A stretch of DNA of 64,000 bases, from assembly GCA_018296165.2 (NCBI GenBank), contig JACKQL020000009.1, forward strand, positions 868,001 to 932,000, in the 5' to 3' direction. The DNA comes from Termitomyces sp. T153. Its lineage: Eukaryota > Basidiomycota > Agaricomycetes > Agaricales > Lyophyllaceae. Under the pieces are notes generated by a model. That model was not told the DNA's origin. It saw only the letters and a list, made by a program, of their open reading frames with translations, and searched no databases. The stretch's first letter is position 1. Every line of letters begins with the position of its first letter. Both the position numbers and the translations under genes were made by a program. Shown here piece by piece: positions 1 to 12,579 of the stretch.

Positions 1-300
1 GACTGCGGGATCTCCCATGACCAGTGCATGTGGGTAGGACTGTGGTAGGGGGAATCGTTCCACTGGTTACATGAAGGTCCTCCATCAAGATGCCCGGGCC
101 CAGTGGTCCTCCCTCATCTGCCCAAATCATGATCTGGGGACAGCGGAGGTCCTCGAAATCACTGATCCACTCCTTCACATGCCTAACTCCTCTGGACTCC
201 ACCCTCTGCATCGTGGACTCTGCGCAACGAAGGAGGTCTGTTTGGAGTAAGTACACACATGGTTGTAATGGGTCAGCGCGAAGACCATATACCCCTGTGA
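1..300 (-). other. open reading frame running off the window start, unidentified
   Basis: On the minus strand a frame stays open from roughly position 300 down to position 1, about 100 codons, with a serine/acidic-rich piece containing EWISDFEDLRCPQIMIWADE. I do not recognise the family. It could be the end of a retrotransposon capsid-like gene or of a host gene whose remainder lies outside the window. The neighbouring 300-1200 bp are repeats, which favours a mobile-element origin. Low certainty because no start, splice site or conserved motif anchors it. Confidence 0.2.
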
Positions 301-462
301 GTCCCGCACATAACAAAAGGACCGTCCAAAAGCCCGGGTGTGGTTACAAGGTTAGGAGGAAGAGCTCCCTCTGCCTGATCACTCACATTGGGGGGAGGGA
401 TCTATCAATTCTACGATAAGTGAAGTCAGGGGACCAACATAAAGGATTAACAGTCAATTATC

Positions 463-745
463 AGAGGAAGAACAATTCACGGCGACAACAAGTGTTTATA
501 AGAATTGCTGTAACAAATAAGAGGAAGAACAATCTGGAGCAACAAAGTGCTTATAAGAACCGCTGTAACACAATAAGAGGAAAAACAATCTGCAACAACA
601 AAGTGCTTATAAGAACCGCTGTAACAAATAAGAGGAAGAACAATCTGCAACAACAAAGTGCTTATAAGGACCGCTGCAACAAATGAAGAGGAAGAACAAT
701 CTGCAGCAACAAAGTGCTTACAAGAACTGCTATAACAAAAAGGTG
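463..745. repeat. tandem repeat, ~56 bp unit, five copies
   Basis: Five consecutive units begin with agaggaagaac (about 463, 519, 576, 631, 687) and share the core aacaaagtgcttataagaac followed by cgctgtaacaaat. Units differ by a few substitutions and 1-2 nt indels. The period is not a stable multiple of three and stops occur in the frames, so this is more likely noncoding than a protein repeat. Confidence 0.85.
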
Positions 746-829
746 CGAATAACAACCTAGCATGCCAGGTGATGCAAAAAACAATGCCAGTATTCATGGG
801 AGAGGGCCACCGCCTCTGTGAGATCCTGG

Positions 830-1100
830 TTCTATGCGCGACAAACCAGCTCCATGCACGACAGACCAGTGCTGAGCTAACCAGTGCTGAGCAAACGAGT
901 GCTGACAATCCCCAGGCCGCCAACTCTAAAAAAAAAACAACCCAAAGGTGCCAATCAAACACACGACAAACCAGCGCTTGGCAAGGAACAAAGGAAACAT
1001 TGCAAGACGCGTGACAATCCAACACTCGGGCCAGGAATAAGACTGGCGACCCATCAAACGGGTACGCGCGACAAACCAGCGCTAGGGAACACCAAAGGAC
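830..1100. repeat. short degenerate repeats (gacaaaccagcgct motif)
   Basis: The motif gcgacaaaccagc / gacagaccagtgct / ccagtgctgagc recurs irregularly (near 838, 858, 878, 890, 964 and 1067). It sits directly after the 56-bp array and before a purine tract at about 1218-1229. Together these suggest a decayed LTR-element tail rather than a host gene. Confidence 0.5.
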
Positions 1101-3883
1101 AATAAGCGCTAGTGAAGAAATAACGGCCGCCAGTCATCATGCTTCCCTAACGAAAGGAACGTCCGCAAAGACTCATGCAGTCCGACACACAAACTCCTGA
1201 CATTCCATCCAGGAAACTGAGAAGGGGGGTATGATGAAACTGACCTTCCCTATCAACATCGTGGCCGTAAGAGCGCAAGATATCCGCGACATGTTCATTA
1301 GTCATGGTAAAGACACGTCTTCAGCTCCTTCCTTCCGCATTGTACCTCCTTTGACCAGGCGAGGCGTCCGGCGAGTCTTGGGAAGCACTACGCCCATCCA
1401 CAGAAGGGGACCTCACATGTAACGCAGTGACCTTCTGCACACGACAAGGAAATATAGTGCGATGTAAGGGTTCCGGTGTAGTCGGTAAAGTTCGAGTCTG
1501 ATTGACGGACAGTCCAGGATTCCCACCCGCATATATGCGTCAGCTCTCTCTGGAGACAACAGGACAAAATCTACCTCCAACTCAAGAACGCTTTGCAGGG
1601 GGATCGTTGGGTGGCGGGGCCGGGCGGGCAGAAAGTACGACCAACGGGTCTGCATTCCCTAATACTTCCCTCACACGATCTCTTGCCTGCAGAATGTCTT
1701 GGTCCGAGAAGTTGGTCGACGCGTGTTGATGCTCGCCGCTAGTCACCAACTCTCCCGAGCGCAGGCCTCCAATACCTGTAGTCGTGGGTCAAAAAATGCG
1801 CAAATCCGAGATAGCTACCCTTTCTGCATCTGTGAACGTTCTAGTGATCCTCCCTCGCGCTATGTCTCCCCAAGACTAAGCGGACCCCATATCTCCCAGG
1901 GCGGGGTTGACCAGAGGAGCCGGAACAGCCATTCCCACCGGGGGTGGGTGTTCTATTGGAACCACGCGGTTGGCTCGCCATATAAGGCTCCTCATCGTCT
2001 ACCTCCTCCAACGTGGGGCGTCGAGTAATTCTAGGCTGTTCCTAGGGTATGGGGGTGAGGGGAGATTGATCCCTTCCCGCTATCGAAGTCGCGCGTGTCG
2101 GCGTTTGGCTACCGCGACAACTGGGCCTCGGATAGGCAACAACCACATAGTAAAGACCGTTACAGAAACTCGAGCTGTTCGAGATCTGTCAGCGATGACC
2201 CGTACAATAATAACAGCTCAAAGTCACGCTTTGTGACACACGTCAAAATACGTCAGTTTCTCTTTAGCGAATTTTTCGACAGAGCCGATAAGAACCCTCT
2301 ACTAACGTAGCGGGAACTTTAAGAACTCTTTCGCTGGTCCTACTTGGGTCCTACTGCCGTCTGCACTACTTACTCATGTCCATACTTCCTTGCGATTGTT
2401 CTCATTGCGTATGTGGCCGAGGTCTTACAGGGGTGTCCTTTAGAGGCAGAGTAGAATCGCCAGGTAACGGCGGGACGGAAGCATGATTTTGTGCGGCTGG
2501 CGAAAATCCATCGAAGACCACCCTGGTAAGGTGACCTTAATGATTTCAATTACATATCGGATTGATCTCAAACTTGAAGTATTTCTAGATATTTTCCCGG
2601 ACGCAATTGCACAATACCCCGCAATCATATATATATATAGCACTTTGCGCTTGGTATTTCTTTGCGCAGAGATAGTCGATCCACTTTCCCGCCGGAAGGT
2701 GTAAGAAAGAAGCGCCGACACTAGGTATGTCATTCTGTAATTCTTTGATCAGTCGTTGTGGAGCTCATGTGTGCTTACGGGCAAAAAATGACGAGTGAAT
2801 GAGAATTGAAAGAAGACTGATCCTCTGAGATTAAATAGACGAGCGGCCTCGGTCAGTTTTTGTTGCGGATATTTTCAGACTTACCAGACGAGACAATATC
2901 ATCTCGATCCCCCTGTGCATTCCCACTAAGACCTCCACAATCGTTGGAGCAATTGTCGTTTTCGCATCACTAATTATTCGTATGTCGATGTCGGCTGTCA
3001 TTTTTTGTCTCTCTTCGTCCGAGTCTTGAATTCAACATTTTTTCGAACTCTGTATCTGGAATATCTTCGTTGCCTACCTGGTGGAAACATAGTGGTGACC
3101 GCTCACAAGGACGCCGGAAAAAAATATTTGAATTGTACTTGGCATCACATTGGGTAACCATAATCGATGACCATTGCGTGGATCCACATACTTATAGCCG
3201 ATGTTTGTAGGATTTACTGCCCGATTACTATTGCGACGATGGAAATGGATGCATCATTGGCGAAAGGACGTCTTTGACTCACAATCTGGCTGGAGCAAAT
3301 CTCTTACTAATCTGCCTGTGAATCGCGGGACCCAGCAAGTTATTGGTTCGCCAAGTGCCTCCTTTGTTGATTAGTGTTCTTTTCACGGCAATAGATGTAC
3401 AAAGGCTCTGTTGTTGACCGATCAATATCAGGATTTTGTTTTGAATGTGCTTTGATGGCACCAGTGCTCAAGCAATGACGCAAGAGCTCATAGACAAAAG
3501 GCCTCGGCCTTAACCGTAAGTATCTTCCATTCTTGTACTTACTTAACTATCCCACACCCTGTCACAGCTGCGCCATGAAGTCGAAAACCGTCGTTTCGGG
3601 CGCTTATTTCTCATTTCGTCAGAAGACCAAGGCGTTTCGGCCTTTGTTTGCGAGGAACAATCATATTCAACGAAAACAACGCATTTTTTTTGTCCCCTCA
3701 ATTTCAAGGTCTTCCAATAGTTAGATGTAAGTATCTTGTCTTCAAACAATCTTCTTGCTTTTCTCCTGACTAATCTGGGAAGCTCTTGGTCCAGTAATCA
3801 TACAACATTAAATCCTCGTACTCATCATTATACAAAGCAGAATTCGGCCTGAACGATCTGTCTGAAAACATTCCTCTGCGTAT
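1101..3883. other. gene-poor stretch, no recognisable gene
   Basis: Only short ORFs without motifs are present. A run of purines (gagaaggggggt, about 1218-1229) is followed by a TGATGAAA start, which is the arrangement of a polypurine tract before a 3' LTR, but I could not find the other LTR end or a pol gene. A short (at)n run lies near 2628-2638. CpG content looks normal here, unlike the transposon blocks further on. Confidence 0.5.
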
Positions 3884-5251
3884 ATGGCGTTCAGGTCGGA
3901 TATCGGTCCATCCATCCCTCCAGAGCTCATCGACCTCATTATCGATGCAACTGCCGAGGACAAAGAGACCCTGAGAGTGTTCGCTGTCGTCTCGAAGTCC
4001 TGTCTTCCACGATGTCGAAAATATCTCTTCCGATCGATTGAATTCTCCACAGATCGCGGTGAAAATATTCTCGCTGAGCGTCACGAAAGTCTTCGATCCA
4101 TCATCGCTCGGGACTCACAAGTGCAGACGTACGTTGAAAAACTGCTTCTCCGAGATATTGAAATATCTCGCACTCCGTTGCCTTGGATGATCACCAATAC
4201 GCGATTCCACGAAACGCTCGACCTTTTACGATCACATCTTAAACGCTTCACCTTAATCGCGGACGATTATGAGTGGAATACTTTCCCTGCCAGTCTAAAA
4301 CTGGCCTTGACGTCTATCTTCACCTCGCCACACCTCAGCTTCATCCACTTGCAGGGGCTTCAAGCTATTCCTAGGGCATGCTGCGTTGCCTTTGGTTCCC
4401 AGGTCGCTGACTTGACCATCGTAACCTCCGACTTCACCGACATGGTGGATCCTGATCTTCCTGTGGCTGAAGACAACCTGATTCCTCAGAACTTGTACTG
4501 GCTACATCTCGAAGACGTCAATGAGAGGAGCATCGAAAATTTGCTAAATGCTTGGATTCCGGTTCCATCTGAGGATCACGACCGACCACTCTTCCCCCAC
4601 TTAACTGCCTTGAGCGTTGGCCCTACGCACGAAGATGCTCTAGGCCCTATTTGGGAACTCGTTCAAGCGGGGAAGGAAACCATTCAATACTTCTACTGGG
4701 ACTACGCTTATGGAAGCCAAGGTACTGTTGATCAGCAGCATCTTTCTTGTATCATTATCAATATTCATTGTATTTGACATGTAGCACGCCCATTAAACAC
4801 GCGTGGTCTAAACCTGGGCATACTCCAGCAGCTTTTCGCGATTAAATATGAGGTGACTTTCTACCCGGATGATGAAGCTGAAGCAATGCCTAATCCACCT
4901 GATCATTTCGACGGATTGATCTCCCTGCTTCAAACAGTCAAGCCTGGTACTATTCAGAAACTTGATGTCAAGATTGACTTCAAGAATTTTCACGATGCGG
5001 TGGAGTCTCTGCGAAGGCATGATGGATGGAGCGGTTTGGATCATGTCCTTGCGTCAGATTCCAAGTTTGATTACGTCGACCAGTTCATCATGGAGTTGGA
5101 TCTGGAGACACTTTTTAGTGAGGACGACATCTATGTCGAGACCGATCTTACGGTACTAAAGGCGGAAATGGAGACTCTCCTTGAAGCACGCCTTCCATCA
5201 CTCTCAAACTCCTATATATTCATATTGACAGTTGAGCGTCAAAGGATATAA
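3884..5251 (+). CDS. F-box-like domain protein with leucine-rich C-terminal region
   Basis: Two exons, 3884-4721 and 4785-5251 (434 residues), joined by a 63-bp GT-AG intron in phase 1; the frame stays open across the join. Residues 10-55 contain PPELIDLIIDA, an internal acidic stretch, then VSKSCLPRCRKYLF, the arrangement typical of N-terminal F-box domains in the large Agaricomycete F-box families. The rest has scattered leucines, as in diverged LRR-type recognition regions, but no clear repeat. Family members bind Skp1 through the F-box and present substrates to SCF ubiquitin ligases; the substrate here cannot be guessed. The ATG at 3884 was chosen because the F-box begins 12 residues later, matching relatives. 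The gene is followed by 450 bp before APN2 on the same strand. Confidence 0.8.
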
Positions 5252-5702
5252 ATACGGAGGATCGCGAACTTGTCATCAGAACAAGATCTAAGTTGGGGTC
5301 GGTTATCGATAGATCAGACTTTGAAATTTGATTGATTAACCTACCTAGCTGTACTATATATATATGCTCTATAACAGTCTCTTTGTTATGTACTTTGCTC
5401 GAGCAACAATACTCAAACGTGCCACTTCAACTTTTTAGAACAAATGAAAATCAGGAAAATTACGATTATTACACAATGTGTGCGAATACAAGCTCACGTG
5501 TTTGCCCTGTCACCTGGCTTTACGGTCGCTATTTTCAATTGTTCACGGTAGACTTTTCAACTACATACTGATCTTGAACAACCTCTTGTTTCCCCTGGAC
5601 TCTCGTCGCCCTTCAATGACTTCTTAAGGAATTCCTGATCGTCGTCGTTGTTCGTCACAGCACAGCGAAAACAATCGAGTCAAAAGATATCGTGATGCAG
5701 AT
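5252..5702. other. intergenic, F-box gene to APN2
   Basis: This 450-bp stretch contains a short (ta)n run near 5357-5364 and an AT-rich segment. No gene was recognised; it should hold the F-box terminator and the APN2 promoter. Confidence 0.5.
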
Positions 5703-7890
5703 ATGCGGATTCTCACATGGAACATCGTACGTCAACGTTCTAGTGCACAACATAAGTAGTATAAAGCCTAATCACGCTAAGTAGAATGGAGTTAGGACAT
5801 TACCTCAATATCACCCGTGAGTATTCAATGGAATTCTTCTATGGATCTAACGCAATGTGTTAGGTGGAACACTATGGCCACTTTCGCGAATATTCTGGAC
5901 GCCTTAGAGGCTGATGTTATATGTTTCCAGGGTGAGCTGATTTGCATTTCGATCGTCCTCTCTGATTACCTTCAGTAGAAGTCAAATCTTCTCGCACGGG
6001 CCTTTCGAAAGGCGTCGCGGTTCCACCATCGTATCATGCTTTTTTTTCATTCCCCGTCAGAAGGACTGGCTATTCTGGGGTTAGCACGTATGTCCGAACA
6101 ACTTCTGTGGTCCCCCTCAAGGCAGAAGAAGGTCTATGCAGCATAATTCAGCCTAAGCCTCCTCTGACGAACGAAGAGCGTGTATCTACTGTGGAAGGGT
6201 ACCCCCAACGCATCCTCGAGGGCAATGACAGCGACATTGATTATAAGGACCTTGACAGTGAGGGACGGACGCTGGTTCTTGACTTTGGCCTGTTCGTCCT
6301 CATCAATGTCTACTGTCCTAATGACGGTAACGGCACGGATGAACGAAACAAATATAAAGCGGACTTCCATGCTGTGCTCGAGGCGCGCGTCAAGGGCCTT
6401 GTTGAGGTGGAAGGAAGAGAAGTCATGGTTGTCGGAGACCTGAACGCATGTGCTGCCGTGATTGATCATTGCGAAGGTCCGCTCATGGTTGCAAAGGGGC
6501 TGGCTGAAGGATTGGTAGGAGAAGAAGGATTCTGGGGAAAGGATTCCAGGAGGTGGATGAGGGACTTCATGGTGTCGGAAGATGGGACTAGTGGTCATAT
6601 GATTGATACAACCCGACGCCTTTGGCCGGATCGGCAGGGCATGTATACCTGTACGTCGATTCATTCCATGTCCCTTCGGCTCGGCCTCTGATCACTTTCG
6701 TAATACAGGCTGGAACACCAAGATATCCGCACGCGACTCCAACTACGGTACACGCATAGACTACATCATGATTACCTCTGGTCTTCTCCCATGGGTTAAA
6801 GGTGCTGATATTCAGCCACATATCAAAGGCAGTGACCATTGTCCGGTCTATGTCGACCTTCATGATGAGATTGTGGACTCGACTGGAGCGACAATTCAAC
6901 TCCAGGATGTCATGGCTTTTAAGAAAGATCAACCTCAGGAGCCCCCAAGAATTTCTTCCAAATTCTGGGATGAATATTCAGGAAAACAAAGATTGCTCCA
7001 ACAATTTTTCGGAAAATCGACTGCCATTACACCCATAGTCGGATTCAAAGGAAAATTTACAGAAGAAATCGGCAGTGTATCTGTGGTGCCTGAGTCTATG
7101 CCTGCCACTCACGCAGGCGCAGAGCTTCCCGAGACACTATCATTCTATCCAGGCCCATCTTCCAGCGAAATTTCCAAGTCACCCACCTCGTCAATGCCAC
7201 TCTCAACTCTTCGCTCTCTATCTCCACAATCCTCACAGTCGTCGACAGCTGTCAAACGCCGATTAACGATAGACACGTTGTCTCGCAATTCTTCCAGGAA
7301 GAAACAAAAACGGACTCAGCCTAGTGAGAAGCCTGGACAGGTAACTATAGCTTCGTACTTCGCAAAGCCTCGAGGTCCGTCTACGTCTGCGATGGCTCCG
7401 CCATCCCAGCAAGTGTCTAAGTCTGCGGAGACCGAGAATATCGAGGCTTATGGCACAGGCTTTGTCGTCGATGATGTGGAGGTGGACATTGAAATAGATT
7501 ACCGCCTTGCGTTGCTATCTCAAGCTGAAGCGGAAACACCACTTTCAAGTCTACCAAATGCTGATTCTTCCAGTACAAGTGTAAAGCAAGCCTGGTCAAG
7601 CATCATGGCTCCTGTTCAACCTCCCAAGTGTATAGTCCATGGGGAACCAGCCAAGGAGTTGACGGTCACTAAACCTGGGCCAAACAAAGGGAAAAAATTC
7701 TTCATCTGTTCGCGGTAAGATCCACATTTCCTGTCTGCATGGGATGTGATTCCAATGTTTTCACAGACCGGTTGGGCCAGGTTATGATAAAGGTCGCGCT
7801 GAAAGGCGTAGAGAAGATGTTGACCCGAAGTGGAGGTGCGATTTCTTCAAATGGTCAAATGACGCCAGACGCCAGATGAAGCCGCTGTAG
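5703..7890 (+). CDS. APN2: DNA-(apurinic or apyrimidinic site) endonuclease 2 (Apn2)
   Basis: Six exons: 5703-5726, 5785-5816, 5864-5931, 5979-6650, 6709-7714, 7767-7890 (641 residues). It is a nuclear base-excision-repair enzyme that incises abasic sites and trims blocked 3' ends. The exonuclease III/EEP fold is visible: MRILTWNINGVRTL at the N-terminus, the metal-binding glutamate E42 in ICFQEVK, GDLNAC with D195 and N197, TRIDYIM, and GSDHCPVY with D308/H309. Downstream of the nuclease comes a Ser/Thr-rich linker, a PCNA-interacting (PIP) box QVTIASYF at residues 476-483, and a C-terminal GRF zinc finger (about 573-625: C-x2-H, C-SR-P-GPGY, then CDFFKW). This domain order is the hallmark of eukaryotic Apn2. 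The first exon is only 24 nt. An alternative acceptor 3 nt upstream of exon 4 would add one residue before E42. Confidence 0.95.
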
Positions 7891-8152
7891 ACAAAACTCA
7901 TCCCTGTGTAGATATTTTCTGTATTCTTGGCCTTCGTATGCGAGTTGAAACTTGACTGTGATGAAAATGTTATTGTGTGACAAATGTGACAGTTTCCGAA
8001 AACTTGTTTCCCGAAGACGGTTTTCGACGCGCGCTCTTCAGCAGTTGAATCGGCTTTCTATTCTCTCTCTGACTTCGAGCCGGATTGTGTGTCATAACAT
8101 ATTGTTTCAAAATCGACTTCTTAGCTTTTACAGGGAGAAAGAGTCTCCAAGT

Positions 8153-9916
8153 ATGCTCGTTGGGGTTGCTCGAGCTGGTCCGTCTCTCCTGCGGCAAAAC
8201 GTCACAGAGGCTTCTCCAGCCATCCGACAGCAACGGCATGTATCTCGACTTACGCCGTTCTGGAAGAAAAAACTTGATCCTAAAGACATAAAGAGGGATG
8301 CTCAAGGTAATATAATTCTTAAGAAGAAGGAGACTAGTCTTGGGGTGCGTACTACAGTCATGTAATTGGAAGATTTCACTGACGTTTGTGTCAGGCATTC
8401 AGACCTTTAAATGTGGCACAACTGACGCATGCCTTGTTTCAGTCGGAGGAACGAAAGGCACTGAATCTGCCTACGTTCGCCCCGGTTCGTACACCACTCA
8501 CTTTCGAGAATTCCATATAAATGCGGCCTTAGACTCAGCAAATGATTGGAAAGGCTACCGAGTTTCCTGTCATCAATAACGATCCCTCTCGAATATTTGG
8601 TTTGCCTAAGAAAATGTTGCTTGAGGTTCGCTCGTCTTCGGCCCTCCCCTGTTAGCCCTGCTTACCCTATCAGAACAGTTCCGAATACTCTCGAAACCTT
8701 GCTCCGTGGTCAGAACAGTCACTGTAAGCGCCGCCCAGATGTTGGATAAGGCGAGGAGCAAACCAAGTCTTGATACTAGGGTGGTTCTTAGTATGTGTGC
8801 TGTCTCTACCTTGTTTTCCAAAACAGGTTGATTGTATCATTCAGCCGGGCGCTCTGGTTGTGGAAAGAGCTTTTTGTTGCTCCAGTTGGTCCAAAACTGT
8901 ATCTTGAACGGTTGGATCGTGGTTTACATTCCCCGAGGTATACTCAATTAGCCTCTATTATCACTTGACTGATAGCTGTACGACTCTCAGCAAAGAAGCT
9001 TGTCGACTCGAGCACGCCATACGAGTATGACTTACGCACTCAGACATATCTTCAACCCGCCTTCTCCCTGCAGACTTTACAACGACTTTTGGCCGCCAAT
9101 CAGGCCAAGCTGACGATGCTGGCGACGCAGAAAAAACACAGCTTCGAGAAGCGAGAAGTCCCCTTTGGAACAAATCTCGTTGATCTCATTGGAATCGCGG
9201 TGAAAGAGCCACCACTTGCACCTGTCATTCTCGAAACTCTCATGACAGAGTTGAGTACACAAACTAAGTACGCACTTCCTCCTTCTCGTCATCAGTTCGT
9301 TTACTGAGTTTGTCGCAGGCATCCTGTCCTATTTGCTGTTGATGACTTCCAAGCGCTGTACTGCCGCACAGCTTATCGCGACCCTCACTTCGTCCCTATC
9401 CGACCCTTCCACCTCTCTCTGCCACGGATGATCATGGAGTATGCATCAGGAAAAAAATCCTTCGTATGTTTCCCTCCATCGAATACTTTGAGAGACATAG
9501 CTCCAACTCAAGGATTTTAGGCAAAAGGTGCGTTTGTTGGGGCTATCACTACCTCGGATACGCAGTACAAGCTGCCGTCGGAGTTGAAAGATGCTCTCGA
9601 CCTTCCACATGAACATTTCAAGACCCCCTACGATAAGCGATCGAGAACTTTAATGGGATATACCACGGGTCTAAAGGCTTTACATGTTCCTGAACAATTG
9701 AGCTTGGTAGAGGCTGCGTCGCTATATGAAGTCTGGAAAGATGATAAGGCGCTCATATCTTGTACGTTTATTTGTTGATTTTGTGTTGACTGTAACTGAG
9801 GATACTTTTGTGACTTAGCGTTGCATGACGAGGCGTTCTTGTCCAAGTATACCGAGTCGAGTGGAAATGCTCGAGACTTTGTATGGAAGGGTTTGCTGGC
9901 AACATTTGACTCATAG
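8153..9916 (+). CDS. RSM23: mitochondrial small-subunit ribosomal protein S29 (DAP3/Rsm23 family)
   Basis: Nine exons: 8153-8344, 8395-8484, 8539-8625, 8679-8790, 8845-8937, 8976-9267, 9319-9463, 9521-9761, 9819-9916 (449 residues). DAP3 proteins are GTP-binding components of the mitochondrial small ribosomal subunit. The Walker A motif GRSGCGKS lies at residues 162-169, followed by the family-typical LLLQLVQNCILNGWIVVYIPR. Other family signs are LPKKMLLEFRILSKPCSVVR ahead of the P-loop and the FAVDDFQALYCRTAYRDP segment, a Walker-B-like region. I chose the ATG at 8153 because it gives a basic, hydroxylated, Arg-containing N-terminus suited to mitochondrial import; the same frame is open further upstream to an ATG at 7961. 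All intron joins keep frame. It lies 262 bp after APN2 on the same strand. Confidence 0.92.
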
Positions 9917-10624
9917 AGCTCGAGTCGAGATTGGTAAAATTACTGAATTTAATTGTTTAATGGCTTGCGGAGAGTCAGCATGAACTTTTATAATTCTCAA
10001 CATTGTTCGGTGGCATTGTTCGGTGGCACTTAACATCGTGTTCACATACTTATAAATCACTTGATTCTTGAGCGACTTTTCTTATGACCCAAGCAGGCGG
10101 TGCCAACGACATACATCTTCTGAGGAATCCATCTGCCGCCAGCACGATGTGTTCTCAAGTATTTCGTTCATATGTTATTCTATCATGACTTTGGAAAAAA
10201 ACCGTTGACTCACGATTAAATACGATGATCATGGAGCTTCCCAGAGTTGGGCGTAAGAAGGGTGATGACTGCGGTGATGCTGACATACCAACATTAAGAA
10301 TGACAACAGTTGATGTCCGGCCGTTCATAGTCTGTCGGCTGCTCCCATGTAGCGATCTATGTTATAGGTAGATTGTGATAACCTTGCTCAATAACATGTT
10401 TTGGAACTTGACGCAATACCAATGAAAGTTTGAGTTAGAATCGACGACAAAACATGTTACGTTTCTCGAGGATTTTTTCCTGGGTGATTTTGTCTATGGT
10501 CGTAGTGGCCTGGTTTCCGCAAAACCTTTCTGTGTTCGGCCTTTTACAACGCAGGCCAAAATTAACTAAATTAAGTGGAACCTAGTAGCATAACATTTGA
10601 TACAGTTGCAGAATTATCTATAAA
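9917..10624. other. intergenic stretch between convergent RSM23 and AO1
   Basis: No complete gene seen. A direct repeat ttcggtggcattgttcggtggcac occurs at about 10006-10028. From about 10170 the sequence is related, in inverted orientation, to 42275-42715, so this is the distal end of the duplicated block rather than unique sequence. Confidence 0.6.
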
Positions 10625-12579
10625 TCAATACGGTATAGTATTCTTGACCTCCTCATAACGCTGAAGTGGCGCACAACCAGTACCATTGACACATTGTGCC
10701 ACCACGTTTGCGATATCATGGCCTTCGAAGTAGGCCGCCTGCAGGTATCCTCACAATGGATTACAATATCAGTTGACTCGATCAGTTTCAAAAGGAAAAA
10801 CGACGTACCATAATAATCCTTGCTGGTAGCTTCTCCAGCAAAGTAAAGTCTGCCTACGTTCGCCCTGAGGTTGTCATGGTGCTGGCTCACAAAACTGGGA
10901 GGCCAATTAGAGAATGAACCGCGGTACAACGGGTCGTTGAACCATCGGGGGAACATAAAATCCAAAGGTTCAGGTATCGTGATGTTCGGATACATAGTTC
11001 GGAGAATACTCATGGTTTCCTCCTTGACCTCTGTATCTGACAAAGCTTCGATTCTCTCTGAGTAGTCGCCCTGTCGTCCGTTTGCTGAGAAAGAAGGGTT
11101 TGAAATTCTAGAAGGGGAGACTCACAGTGACTGTTACAAAGATGATTCCTGATCCTGGCATAAAGCCGTCCTTATCAAGGCTTTGCCAGACCGGATATCG
11201 TCCACGTTCAGAATCTGCGTAAAGTCCAAACTGTGTGTGTGTGCACAACCATGATTGAGTTAGATATCGGTTTGATAAACGGTAGAATTAGATTTCCAAC
11301 CTCAGTGTCAAACCAAAACTTCTGCGGGAATTGGAGGAATATCTTCGTATATGTTCCCATTGTCATGCTTGCAATAGCTTCTACTTTGTAATCTAGATGA
11401 CAGTAATTGAGGCAAGATATACCAACGACGAGTAGGAAACTCACCAGGAAAATCAGGTATAAACGTGACGTCGTTGTTTTTAAGAACACCAACACTGAAA
11501 GTACAGATGGCATAATCTGCAGAAATCGAGGACCCATCGCTGAAGACAGCTTTGACACCGGAATCCGACCATTCAACGTTATTAACTAGGGTATTCAAAC
11601 GAAGTTGCTCTGGCTGGAGGAAAGACTCCGCTTCCTGCTGAATGAACGTCTTAAAGCCACGTTGATCGATGCTCATCATGTCAACGTCGGAAAATCCGCC
11701 TGCTTCCGGCTCAAAAGTAAGATTGGAATTCTGATGTGTGGTGCGTGAGCTTGATCGTCATCACTAGCAAAGTTTACGATTCACCCTCGCAGTGGCAATT
11801 CCAGATGATTGCAGTGGAGTCTGAGCATATTCCCAGTCGAACTACGAACCGGAATCAATCAGAAGATCTCAGTGCAAGATGTGTTTTCTTACATTCATAT
11901 ATTCAGCGCCCATCTCATGGGCAGTGCGAGGTTTCTTCCCGATATAATCATACATGCTTCTGGCTGTCAAGTCTACCAGCTCCTTGGATAAACGATCTCC
12001 TGGAGAGTGAAGAGCAATTTCAAAGCCTGGATAGTATAAAAGCTCGAAACACGACCTACCAGCATAGTTGACATAACTGTCAAAATTATCGACAGCTTCA
12101 TTGTACACATCCACGAAGTCAACCTCGCCGGTCTCATCAAACGTTCCTACGTCAGAAGGTCAGTCCAAATCTCGGGACAAGTAGAAACACTCACTTAAAC
12201 TGCCGTAAAAATCGCTGATATGTGTCTCGAGCCCATGTTTTTGTGCCAATGTCCAGATAGGATTGATCGGTCCATTGCCTGTCTGCGTTCCCTGTACCCA
12301 ATTCGCCCCGAGCTCTACGACATATTTGCCAAACAGAGTGCTTTGCAAGCGACCACCGAGCTCGTCCCGAGCCTCAACGACGACGAAGTCGTCGATTCCT
12401 TGTTCGTGCAGTGTGCGTGCAGCGATGACGCCTGCTACACCACCTCCTAAGACGAGGACCTTTGTAGTGGATCCCGTAGAGTTGGTGTTTGCCTCCCGAG
12501 TTGGAATGGCAAAACCATATATGCCGCGTGAGGCAGTCAGGAGAAGGAAGGGAGTTATATGCTTCAGATGCAGGCGCAT
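10625..12579 (-). CDS. secreted FAD-dependent amine oxidase, polyamine-oxidase-like (paralogue 1, AO1)
   Basis: Eight exons read right to left: 12579-12195, 12146-11893, 11841-11785, 11730-11445, 11392-11301, 11230-11126, 11070-10809, 10749-10625 (521 residues). A hydrophobic N-terminus ending near GFAIPTRE looks like a signal peptide. The FAD-binding Rossmann fingerprint VLVLGGGVAGVIAARTL (Gly45-Gly50), the ribose-binding E69 in VVEARDELGGR, and the C-terminal LYFAGEATS-DYYGYLQAAYFEG flavin-contacting block identify the flavin-containing amine oxidase family. Such enzymes oxidise polyamines or other amines and release H2O2; the substrate is not deducible. Intron 1 to exon 2 uses a phase-1 join. 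The ORF stays open through a 33-nt stretch with GT/AG ends at 12059-12027, which I treat as coding. It converges on RSM23. Confidence 0.9.

Noticed and set aside
477..1025. 182-codon minus-strand ORF over the 56-bp repeats
   Set aside because: Its repetitive sequence is simply the translated tandem array, and the period is not consistently a multiple of three.
12027..12059. 33-nt GT-AG segment in AO1 as an intron
   Set aside because: Too short for introns in this window (45-70 nt), in frame without a stop, and the AO2 copy no longer keeps the CAG acceptor while the frame remains open.
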